Shown here piece after piece: positions 1-5,370 of a DNA stretch of 8,154 nt. The stretch is from Promethearchaeota archaeon (GTDB taxonomy: Archaea; Asgardarchaeota; Lokiarchaeia; Sigynarchaeales; SOKP01): contig JAEOTV010000002.1 in assembly GCA_016839635.1 (NCBI GenBank), positions 1-8,154 of the forward strand. Reading direction: 5' to 3'. The translations under genes and the position numbers were made by a program. A model generated the notes under the pieces. The model did not search any database, was not told the DNA's origin, and saw only the letters and a list, made by a program, of their open reading frames with translations. Each line of letters starts with the position of its first letter. Within the stretch, counting starts at the first letter, position 1.

Positions 1-740
1 TAGTATAAACTAATACCTCTGTCATAATTGTTATTTAGAGTATTTCTTGAAATTCTATTATCATGACTCAAATCTAGTTCTATTCCATAAAAATTATTGA
101 TTAGTAAATTTTTTGAAATTGTATTATTTTCATTAGAAAATGAAGTGATCCCATAATATTCATTATTTTCCGCATTATTTTCTGAAATGTTATTAAAAGC
201 ACCGCCGTTTAAATAGATTCCATCAACATTATAATTCGCAGTATTTTCTATAATAATGTTATGATAGCTACCGTATAGGTAAATCCCATAGTTATTATTT
301 AAACATGTGTTATTAATTATTTTCGAATTATTAACAAATGATAAGAAAATTCCTGAATCATCCCCATAGCTTCCCGAGTTGAAAAGAGTGCAATTTTTAA
401 TTTTAAAATAAACATTAGAGTTCTCTATCCAAATACAACTTCCTGAACTCCCACCGTCGATTATTAAATCTTCAATAATATATGGATTAGAATAACTACC
501 ATTGCCTGTGCATATTCCAGCAGCTTCAGCAGCAGTCCAATTGCTATTGATGTATATTTTCTCCGATATCTTAGATGTTTTTAAGTTTTGCTTAACTAAA
601 TAATAATTATCATGAATTTCCAAACTGTTATCCATGTTTTCTTTAGAGAGATTAATATTCACAATAATTATACCCAAGAAAGAGAATAAAATTGCCAAAG
701 TCATTACTTTTTTTTTATTAAAATTGAGTATAGGTTTCAT
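1..740 (-). CDS. Secreted NosD-like right-handed parallel beta-helix protein (C-terminus beyond window)
   Basis: The minus strand is open from an ATG at 740 to the window edge, giving 246 complete codons with no stop. Residues 1-10 are basic and Asn-rich and are followed by a hydrophobic stretch (about 13-30, rich in Leu, Ile and Phe), which reads as a signal peptide or N-terminal anchor. Residues 62-95 carry the motif INSNWTAAEAAG, then CTGNGSYSNPYIIEDLIIDG, typical of the entry strand of archaeal NosD/PbH1 proteins. From about residue 107 there are repeated 22-24-residue units with N-N-x-G-I-x-L and N-N-x-I-S-x-N patterns, the coils of a right-handed beta-helix. Such proteins are usually exported and act as surface, adhesion or carbohydrate-active proteins; no specific activity can be assigned. 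Cys77, Cys102, Cys117 and Cys146 could form disulfides outside the cell. Met13 and Met36 are alternative starts, but they would shorten or remove the signal segment. Confidence 0.88.
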   Translation of the reverse strand, partial: MKPILNFNKKKVMTLAILFSFLGIIIVNINLSKENMDNSLEIHDNYYLVKQNLKTSKISEKIYINSNWTAAEAAGICTGNGSYSNPYIIEDLIIDGGSSGSCIWIENSNVYFKIKNCTLFNSGSYGDDSGIFLSFVNNSKIINNTCLNNNYGIYLYGSYHNIIIENTANYNVDGIYLNGGAFNNISENNAENNEYYGITSFSNENNTISKNLLINNFYGIELDLSHDNRISRNTLNNNYDRGISLY

Positions 741-770
741 CGTATTTTCTCAAGAAATCATGAAGTTAGT

Positions 771-780
771 TTTTATTAAA
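771..780 (-). promoter_or_regulatory. Candidate TATA box for the beta-helix gene
   Basis: On the minus strand this reads TTTAATAAAA, 31-40 bp upstream of the ATG at 740. That spacing would place transcription start about 10 bp before the start codon, giving a short leader. In DNA this A+T-rich such matches occur by chance, so the call rests mainly on position. Confidence 0.35.
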
Positions 781-832
781 CGATATTTTCTTTATAACAT
801 TTTCGACAGAAATACATAATTGTTCGGATAAG

Positions 833-1570
833 TTAATCAAAAAGAAGTGCCCTCTTTTCTTTCGGCAATTTTTCACTTCCATACCTAAGGACTAAACGCG
901 TAAGTTTTACTTTATTTTTCATTAAATATTTCAAAATTGAATCTGGTTCATATCTAGAGCATGTTTTTAAGAGCCACCCAATTCCTTTCTGAATATAATT
1001 TTCTTTGTGTTTAAGCATTGTTTCAACAAAATTGTAAACATAATCGTCATTAAACTCTTTTTTTATCATAATAATCTTAAGTAGAATTACTATAGAAGCA
1101 CGTTTAACCCATAAATATTCAGATTTAGCCCAAGTATCAATAATTAATTCCGCTAAAGATTGATTATTCTTTTTACCTAAGAATGGGCCCAGAACTCTAA
1201 TACAACTAGTATCACAAAAAGCCCAAGTATCACAGTAATTAGAAAATGTATATTCAAAGATATTTAATATATCTTGATCGAAATGGACTTTAAAGCAGTT
1301 CAGAAAAAAAATTGCTGCAAATTTTTCTTCATGAACATTTGATTTAACAAGACTTTTAAATACTTCAATAGAATCTTTGTAATTGCATTGAAATTTAAAA
1401 TAAATCGCTTTTGTCATTTTTTCAATATCAGAAATCTTATGTCCATATCCAATAAAATTTGGATTATCAGAATTAAGGATTTTATTTCTTCGAATAGTTT
1501 GATCAACGCTTAATCTAGGAGCAGTTTTTTTTAATTCTTCAATTATTTCTCGTGTTATTTTCCTGATCAT
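833..1570 (-). CDS. AlkD-like HEAT-repeat DNA glycosylase (DNA alkylation repair family)
   Basis: This 245-residue protein matches the AlkD/DNA-alkylation-repair family in length and layout, an all-helical HEAT-like solenoid. Characterised AlkD enzymes remove positively charged alkylated bases such as N7-alkylguanine and N3-alkyladenine without flipping the base. Bacillus cereus AlkD uses Trp109, Asp113, Arg148 and Trp187. Here Trp116 and Asp120 (WAFCD) keep the W-x3-D spacing, Arg157 sits in VKRASIV, and Trp199 in QKGIGWLLK, so the active-site set appears intact. The C-terminal part (EPDSILKYL, then LRYGSEKLP) is also typical. The ATG at 1570 overlaps the stop of the upstream radical SAM gene in an ATGA, so the two are almost certainly co-transcribed and translationally coupled; no ribosome-binding sequence precedes it. 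Family assignment is firm; the actual lesion specificity is unknown. Confidence 0.9.
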   Translation of the reverse strand: MIRKITREIIEELKKTAPRLSVDQTIRRNKILNSDNPNFIGYGHKISDIEKMTKAIYFKFQCNYKDSIEVFKSLVKSNVHEEKFAAIFFLNCFKVHFDQDILNIFEYTFSNYCDTWAFCDTSCIRVLGPFLGKKNNQSLAELIIDTWAKSEYLWVKRASIVILLKIIMIKKEFNDDYVYNFVETMLKHKENYIQKGIGWLLKTCSRYEPDSILKYLMKNKVKLTRLVLRYGSEKLPKEKRALLFD

Positions 1571-2703
1571 AGAAAATTTTCTAACCCTTTTTTTTGTTTT
1601 AGTTCCTTACTTTTTTCCAAGTAAGGTTTGATAAAACTTATTACTTCTGGATTAAAATTTTTTAAAGTCTGTAATTCTCTTCTTCTATAAACATCCAAAA
1701 TTGATTCTTCAAGATTATTAAGATTTAGTCCTGCCCACATCATCGTTCTATTGTTTTTACCCGTGGTCAATGAATCTACATACTCCTTGTTTAATAATAA
1801 TTCTGAAATTTTGTAATTCCATTTGCGATAATCTGAAGGTATCCAACGTTTTACTCGAATATTAATTTCATATTTTTTGCATAATTTCCATGCTTTTGTA
1901 TTGATACTTCTACAATAGTTAGCTGGTGGATGCATTTCTCCCTTATATAAATTCAAAAGAGGCTTTACTATATGAGCAAATTTACTTTTTTTTAATTTTT
2001 TAATGAAATATTGAGCTTGTGTGTCTCTAAGAGTTAACCCTGGAGAAAATAAAACAAAATCAGCTCCTGCTTCTTTAGATCTTCTAATAACACTCTCTAT
2101 GTTTTCATCATCATCAGTTAAAAATGGTATTATGGGGATGAAATATGTTCCCAGTTGAATATTTGAAGCTTCATTTTTAATAACTTTTAGAGCCCCAAGC
2201 CTTTCAGATGGACTTGAGGAGTATGGCTCTAAAAATTTTGCTAAATCTTCATTTATAGTTGATAGTGAGAAACCTACAGTGCACCAAGTATCAGTAGCTA
2301 TCTTTTTAAGAATATCAATGTCTCGAGTTACTAATTTTGATTTAGTAGCGATGTTAATTGGGTATTTATATTTGGCAATGACTTGAAAGATTTTTCTTGT
2401 GTTTTCAATTTTTTTTTCAATAGGTTGATAAGCATCATTAACTCCACCTGGAGCAATAACATCAGGTAGTAATGTACGTGCTCTTTTTAACCTTTGATCT
2501 AACTTCTTATCAAAGTTTGATTTAATAATCACTTTATTTTCAAAATCTTCTAAATAATATCTCTGACTTCGCGCATCACAATAAATACAAGCATGAGCAC
2601 ATCCAGAATAAGTATTTAAAGTATAACGTGACCAAAACCATGAATCAGGATATTTTAGCTTATTTAAAACTGATTTGAACTCTTTATAAATGTATTTAAC
2701 CAT
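1567..2703 (-). CDS. Radical SAM protein, spore-photoproduct-lyase-like family (COG1533)
   Basis: With the start at 2703 the protein has 378 residues. Cys35, Cys39 and Cys42 in SGCAHACIYCDAR form the CxxxCxxC site for the [4Fe-4S] cluster that cleaves S-adenosylmethionine. Further family marks are NDAYQPIEK (about 89-97), TKSKLVTRDIDIL (120-132), the EP-x4-PSERL-x-AL segment (159-172) and PIIPFLTD (190-197). This is COG1533, the group that includes SplB-like proteins. Most archaeal members have no demonstrated reaction, so spore photoproduct lyase activity should not be assumed; few spores are known in archaea. The reading frame extends further to a TTG at 2733, but the ATG at 2703 (MVKYIYKEFKSVLNKLKYPD) fits family N-termini better and lies suitably behind a TATA-like stretch. 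The C-terminal 80 or so residues extend beyond the radical SAM barrel. The gene leads an operon with the AlkD homologue, suggesting a nucleic-acid-repair role. Confidence 0.9.
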   Translation of the reverse strand: MVKYIYKEFKSVLNKLKYPDSWFWSRYTLNTYSGCAHACIYCDARSQRYYLEDFENKVIIKSNFDKKLDQRLKRARTLLPDVIAPGGVNDAYQPIEKKIENTRKIFQVIAKYKYPINIATKSKLVTRDIDILKKIATDTWCTVGFSLSTINEDLAKFLEPYSSSPSERLGALKVIKNEASNIQLGTYFIPIIPFLTDDDENIESVIRRSKEAGADFVLFSPGLTLRDTQAQYFIKKLKKSKFAHIVKPLLNLYKGEMHPPANYCRSINTKAWKLCKKYEINIRVKRWIPSDYRKWNYKISELLLNKEYVDSLTTGKNNRTMMWAGLNLNNLEESILDVYRRRELQTLKNFNPEVISFIKPYLEKSKELKQKKGLENFL

Positions 2704-2732
2704 TGTAAATATTATTTTTTCCGTATAGGTCA

Positions 2733-2747
2733 ATAATAAAATAAAAA
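2733..2747 (-). promoter_or_regulatory. Candidate TATA region of the radical SAM-AlkD operon
   Basis: The minus strand reads TTTTTATTTTATTAT-like sequence ending about 30 bp before the ATG at 2703. This placement fits an archaeal TATA box giving a short leader and supports the ATG start over the TTG at 2733, which would lie inside the promoter. A+T bias limits the weight of this match. Confidence 0.35.
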
Positions 2748-2788
2748 ATTTAAGATTAATCAGTAAACAATAATGCTATGCAAAAAGA

Positions 2789-2865
2789 TGAAAAAACGCC
2801 TTTTTAATACTAGTATTGAAGTGATCTAATATGGAAATGGTATGTATTTATAGGGCGTTTTTTCA
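2789..2865. repeat. Perfect 12-bp inverted repeat with a 53-nt loop (possible bidirectional terminator or small RNA)
   Basis: The arm TGAAAAAACGCC (2789-2800) is the exact reverse complement of GGCGTTTTTTCA (2854-2865). One G-U and one A-U pair can extend the stem inward to 14 bp. The loop holds a 12-bp palindrome, AATACTAGTATT (2806-2817). Both strands end the stem in a run of six T, so it could act as a terminator for transcripts from either side. It lies in the 314-bp gene-free gap between the radical SAM operon and TFS. It contains four G-C pairs, unusual for such A+T-rich intergenic DNA. Alternatives are a structured small RNA or the remnant of a short inverted-repeat element. No tRNA fold or clear box C/D pair was seen. 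Confidence 0.5.
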
Positions 2866-2873
2866 ACCGTAAC

Positions 2874-2887
2874 ATACAAATTTGTAT
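2874..2887. repeat. 14-bp perfect palindrome in the TFS-radical SAM gap
   Basis: ATACAAATTTGTAT is its own reverse complement. It lies 9 bp from the 12-bp inverted repeat and could be a site for a dimeric regulator or part of the same structured region. A palindrome of this length is expected about once or twice by chance in 8 kb at this base composition, so function is uncertain. Confidence 0.3.
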
Positions 2888-2950
2888 ATATAACTGTTTG
2901 TATTTGGATAGAATAAAAAAATATTATTTTTTAACAAAAAGCATAAAGAT

Positions 2951-2970
2951 CGTGAAACCATCCTTTCACG
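2951..2970 (-). terminator. Hairpin terminator candidate downstream of TFS
   Basis: CGTGAAA (2951-2957) pairs perfectly with TTTCACG (2964-2970) across a 6-nt loop. It begins 47 bp past the TFS stop in the direction of TFS transcription. On the minus strand it is followed within about 40 nt by T-rich tracts (CTTTTTG and a run of seven T). This arrangement fits transcription termination of TFS; T-rich tracts alone can terminate archaeal RNA polymerase, so the hairpin may be accessory. Confidence 0.5.
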
Positions 2971-3017
2971 TAAAATTTGCTATATCTCAGCAATATAAAA
3001 CATAAAGTAAATTATTA

Positions 3018-3356
3018 TTACTGCTCACGCCAAGTATATTTACAATTTGAACATTTAAAAAAATGTGTACTTGGTTCGTCTGAACTCCTAATTTGCACTT
3101 GCCAAGTTTCTGCTTCTATATTATTGCATTTAGGACATTCTTTTCTAGTGATTTGATTAGGTGTAATTTTATCTTCTTCGGATACGATTACTAAATTTTC
3201 TTCCAAATCTTTTTTTTTCTTTTGGACTGTTTCTTCAATTTTTACATTATCTGACATAAGGTCTTTTTCATATCCACACTTGCATGCTAAAAAGGGCTTA
3301 CTATTTACGATTTGTTTACGTAATAGACTTGAACATTCAGGACAAAATTCAACCAT
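3018..3356 (-). CDS. tfs: Transcription factor S (TFS), archaeal TFIIS-like transcript cleavage factor
   Basis: This 112-residue protein has the two-zinc-ribbon design of archaeal TFS. The N-terminal ribbon uses Cys5, Cys8, Cys25 and Cys27; its second pair is C-x-C (ACKCGY) rather than the more usual C-x2-C. The C-terminal ribbon uses Cys74, Cys77, Cys102 and Cys105. Between them Asp93-Glu94 in RSSDEPSTHFFKC is the acidic pair that reaches into the RNA polymerase active site and stimulates cleavage of backtracked RNA. The linker (about 36-70) is charged and likely flexible. The protein is related to the RNA polymerase subunit Rpb9 but carries the cleavage motif, which supports the TFS call. 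TFS genes occur near pcna and primase genes in other archaea, so the location fits. A TATA-like stretch lies upstream. Confidence 0.96.
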   Translation of the reverse strand: MVEFCPECSSLLRKQIVNSKPFLACKCGYEKDLMSDNVKIEETVQKKKKDLEENLVIVSEEDKITPNQITRKECPKCNNIEAETWQVQIRSSDEPSTHFFKCSNCKYTWREQ

Positions 3357-3380
3357 ATTTCTTAAACCACTAAAATTCAG

Positions 3381-3396
3381 TAAATTATAAATTATA
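3381..3396 (-). promoter_or_regulatory. Candidate TATA box for TFS
   Basis: The minus strand reads TATAATTTATAATTTA, ending 25 bp before the ATG at 3356. The two overlapping TATA-like matches are well placed for a short-leader mRNA. The 163-bp space to the divergent VOC gene is otherwise featureless A+T-rich DNA. Confidence 0.4.
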
Positions 3397-3519
3397 AAAA
3401 GATAAAAAGTTAAAAAATTTTATGTTATTGAATTCTAGTATATTGAAATTTTATATAATTGTAAAAAATTTTAAAAAAGTTAATTAAAACAAATATTCTA
3501 ATAATTAAACGCGATTTAT

Positions 3520-3876
3520 ATGGAGTTTAAACAATTTATTACATTTTTAGGCACTAAAGATCTTACTGTTACATCTAATTTTTATAATAATTTGCTTGGT
3601 TTAACATTATATAAAGATCAAGGTGTTTGCTTAATTTTTAATATAAATAGTATGAGTAAAATTGGTTTTTGTGAACATATGCCAATTGTCCATGTCAGAA
3701 AAAGTCCTATATTAACTCTTGTAACAGATGATGTTGATAAAGAATATGACAGATTATTAAAATTGGGCATAGAAATTTCAGAAAAGCCATTATTTAATCA
3801 AAAATTTAATATATATCATTTTTTCTTTGAAGACCCTAATGGATATACAATTGAAATTCAAAAATTTTTAGACTAG
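3520..3876 (+). CDS. VOC superfamily (glyoxalase/bleomycin-resistance fold) protein
   Basis: This 118-residue protein has the paired beta-alpha-beta-beta-beta layout of one vicinal-oxygen-chelate domain. The first half contains FLGTKDLTVTSNFYNNLLGL (9-28), the family's first strand, helix and FY-x3-LGL signature. The second half contains LTLVTDDVDKEYDRLLKLGI (65-84) and ends with the strand pair FFFEDPNGYTIEIQKF (101-116). Glu112 matches the usual C-terminal metal ligand. The His normally found in the first strand seems to be absent (Phe6-Ile7-Thr8-Phe9), and His53, His58 or His100 may not replace it. It may therefore be a non-enzymatic or altered-metal VOC protein. No substrate can be inferred. 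It stands alone, divergent from TFS and converging on the OB-fold gene with a 26-bp gap, so no operon partner hints at its role. Confidence 0.88.
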   Translation: MEFKQFITFLGTKDLTVTSNFYNNLLGLTLYKDQGVCLIFNINSMSKIGFCEHMPIVHVRKSPILTLVTDDVDKEYDRLLKLGIEISEKPLFNQKFNIYHFFFEDPNGYTIEIQKFLD

Positions 3877-3902
3877 CAATGGAAGAAAAAGGTTTTACTC
3901 AT

Positions 3903-4229
3903 CTAATCTAAATTTAGTTCTTTTCTAATTTGATATATCTTTTGATAATATTCAAAATTTAATTTCTTCATGTCTTGGACAATATCCGCATTAAGTACTT
4001 TTTCACCAGAAGATTGGAACTCAACATCTCCAATTATATTAAGTAAATCATTCTCTACAAATTTGAATTCATCAATATTCAAAAGATTAACTTTAATTTC
4101 ACCAGTTTTATCCTCTAAAATGAGTTGTTTGTCGCTGACTCTGCTTTTAATGTATCCAGTTACTTGGATTCGTTCATCATCTATAGAAATATCCTTAATT
4201 ATTCTTTGTTTAGCAAATTGAAAAGACAT
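3903..4229 (-). CDS. Single OB-fold nucleic-acid-binding protein (RPA32/Stn1-like)
   Basis: This 108-residue protein looks like one OB-fold. Residues 8-85 show five predicted strands: RIIKDI, then ERIQVTGYIKSR, then KQLILEDKTGEIKVNL (the D-x-TG-x-I turn is typical of OB-folds), DLLNIIGDVEFQ, and KVLNADIVQDM. A helical C-terminus follows (about 86-106, EYYQKIYQIRKEL). This strand order plus a C-terminal helix resembles RPA32/Stn1-type domains, which bind single-stranded DNA and often dimerise through that helix. It is divergent from pcna and close to primase genes, which suggests a replication or genome-maintenance role; that is inference. On the mRNA the start codon directly follows a run of about ten A, with no Shine-Dalgarno sequence. 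It is too short to be a complete multi-OB RPA. A tRNA- or RNA-binding OB protein is the main alternative. Confidence 0.75.
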   Translation of the reverse strand: MSFQFAKQRIIKDISIDDERIQVTGYIKSRVSDKQLILEDKTGEIKVNLLNIDEFKFVENDLLNIIGDVEFQSSGEKVLNADIVQDMKKLNFEYYQKIYQIRKELNLD

Positions 4230-4304
4230 TTTTTTTTTTAAATAAGAATCATTTAATTAATTATTACATGTTTGAAAATTTAGGATAAGTATAAATAATT
4301 AATT

Positions 4305-4325
4305 TAATACCTAAAATTGGTATTA
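4305..4325. promoter_or_regulatory. Spaced inverted repeat in the OB-fold/pcna divergent promoter
   Basis: TAATACC (4305-4311) and GGTATTA (4319-4325) are perfect 7-bp inverted arms separated by 7 bp. Their size and spacing resemble an operator for a dimeric winged-helix or HTH regulator. The site lies in the 181-bp region between two divergent genes, about 76 bp before the OB-fold start and 86 bp before the pcna ATG, so it could influence either. Confidence 0.35.
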
Positions 4326-4343
4326 TTAAAAGACTAATATTAA

Positions 4344-4359
4344 ACATTATTAATAATGT
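4344..4359. promoter_or_regulatory. 16-bp palindrome upstream of the pcna TATA box
   Basis: ACATTATTAATAATGT is a perfect palindrome ending 9 bp before the candidate TATA box of pcna. That is where archaeal activators often bind. At this base composition a 16-bp palindrome has roughly an even chance of occurring somewhere in 8 kb, so the position is the main support. Confidence 0.3.
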
Positions 4360-4368
4360 GAATAAAAC

Positions 4369-4376
4369 ATATTTAT
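4369..4376 (+). promoter_or_regulatory. Candidate TATA box for pcna
   Basis: ATATTTAT lies 35-42 bp before the pcna ATG at 4411. Transcription start would then fall near 4395-4402, giving a leader of about 10-15 nt. No Shine-Dalgarno sequence is evident, although GAAAG occurs just before the start. Confidence 0.35.
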
Positions 4377-4410
4377 CTTAATTATCATTCAATAAAGATA
4401 CCGAAAGATT

Positions 4411-5214
4411 ATGACTTTTACATTAAAATTGGAAAATAGTCGGATATTGAAAGGAATAGTTGAAACTCTCGCAAGTATTATCGATGAAACAGAGTTTCGA
4501 GTCACTCCTAAAAAGTTTACCATTTCAGCTATGGATCCAAGTAGAATTTGTTTACTAAAACTCTCAATTAATAAGGAGGGTTTTGATGATTATCAATGTG
4601 ATAAAGAATCAAAAGTTGGACTAAATTTAGATGACTTAGATAAGATCTTGAAAAGAAGTGCAGCAAATGATTCCGTTGAAATTGATTTTAATGAAGCAGA
4701 ACAGAAAATAAAAATAAAAATGCAACGGGAAGGCGTGGCTCGAACAAGAACATTTAGCTTAGCTTTATTAGATATCGAAATTGAAGAAATTCCGATGGAT
4801 AACCTTTTAAAGATTGAATATCCTTCAAAATGGGTACTTGAACCTGAATTTCTGGTTGAGGCCATAAAAGACGCTGAAATCTATTCCGAAATCTTGAATA
4901 TGACCGCAATAGAAGGACAAGGCCTAGTCTTTAGCTCTACAGGACAAATTGGTGAAATGGAATATGATCTTAATGAAGATGATTTAATCGAAACTGATAT
5001 AAGTGGTACCAGTAGTGGAGCATATTCCTTGACCTTTTTGAAAGCAATTCTAAAAATAGCTTCCATCACAGAAAAATTAGAAATCTCATTAAAGACTGAT
5101 CACCCCTTAAAAATGATCTTTAATCTTCTTGAAGGCGGAGAATTAAGCTACTTTTTAGCACCTCGAGTTGAAGAAGCTGAATTTGAAGATGACGATGATA
5201 TGGATGAATTTTAA
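4411..5214 (+). CDS. pcn: DNA polymerase sliding clamp PCNA
   Basis: This 267-residue protein is full-length PCNA, the trimeric ring that encircles DNA and tethers polymerases, Fen1, ligase, RFC and other factors. Visible family marks are the N-terminal strand and helix (MTFTLKLENSRILKGIVETL), MDPSRICLLKL (41-51, the usual A-MD-P/S-R segment), the interdomain connecting region with LLDIEIEEIP (119-128), and the C-terminal SYFLAPRVE (246-254), whose residues bind PIP-box partners. Beyond this core is an unusually acidic tail, EEAEFEDDDDMDEF, about 14 residues long. It is the first gene of a plus-strand replication series but is separated from priL by 156 bp, including a T/C-rich stretch directly after its stop that could terminate transcription. 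Only one pcna is seen here; whether other paralogues exist elsewhere cannot be judged. Confidence 0.97.
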   Translation: MTFTLKLENSRILKGIVETLASIIDETEFRVTPKKFTISAMDPSRICLLKLSINKEGFDDYQCDKESKVGLNLDDLDKILKRSAANDSVEIDFNEAEQKIKIKMQREGVARTRTFSLALLDIEIEEIPMDNLLKIEYPSKWVLEPEFLVEAIKDAEIYSEILNMTAIEGQGLVFSSTGQIGEMEYDLNEDDLIETDISGTSSGAYSLTFLKAILKIASITEKLEISLKTDHPLKMIFNLLEGGELSYFLAPRVEEAEFEDDDDMDEF

Positions 5215-5275
5215 TTAAGTCCTCCTTTCCCTATTTATTATTTATTAGATTGTTAATAGATTTATTAAAATTATC

Positions 5276-5291
5276 AGTAAATTAATTTACT
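5276..5291. repeat. 16-bp palindrome between pcna and priL
   Basis: AGTAAATTAATTTACT is a perfect palindrome, 62 bp past the pcna stop and 80 bp before priL. It shares a central TTAA and flanking G/C pair with the palindrome ahead of pcna (4344-4359). It might be a regulatory site for the primase genes or part of pcna termination, or it may be chance. Confidence 0.28.
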
Positions 5292-5345
5292 CTTAATCTA
5301 TTAAAGTTTAGACCCATCATGATTTTTAGATTATAATTATCAATG

Positions 5346-5353
5346 TATAAAAG
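5346..5353 (+). promoter_or_regulatory. Candidate TATA box for priL-priS
   Basis: TATAAAAG ends 17 bp before the ATG at 5371. Archaeal TATA boxes sit about 25 bp before transcription start, so transcription would begin at or just around the ATG, implying a leaderless mRNA. A second TATA-like match (TTATAATT, 5331-5338) would give a short leader instead. Confidence 0.45.
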
Positions 5354-5370
5354 TAGAGTATCTTAGGGCA

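Noticed and set aside
634..819. 61-codon plus-strand frame
   Set aside because: It lies antisense to the 5' part and promoter of the beta-helix gene and has no family resemblance.
2704..2733. TTG start giving ten more residues on the radical SAM protein
   Set aside because: The ATG at 2703 matches the family N-terminus, and the TTG would fall in the probable promoter.
2781..2865. Box C/D small RNA
   Set aside because: AAGATGA resembles box C, but no convincing box D (CTGA) is placed opposite it, so the evidence is insufficient.
3970..4221. 83-codon plus-strand frame
   Set aside because: It is antisense to the OB-fold gene, Ser/Leu-rich in a way typical of shadow frames, and the OB-fold frame has clear structural logic.
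4593..5069. Two minus-strand frames (90 and 62 codons)
   Set aside because: Both are antisense to pcna, which is certain; they are Ser/Ile-rich shadows.
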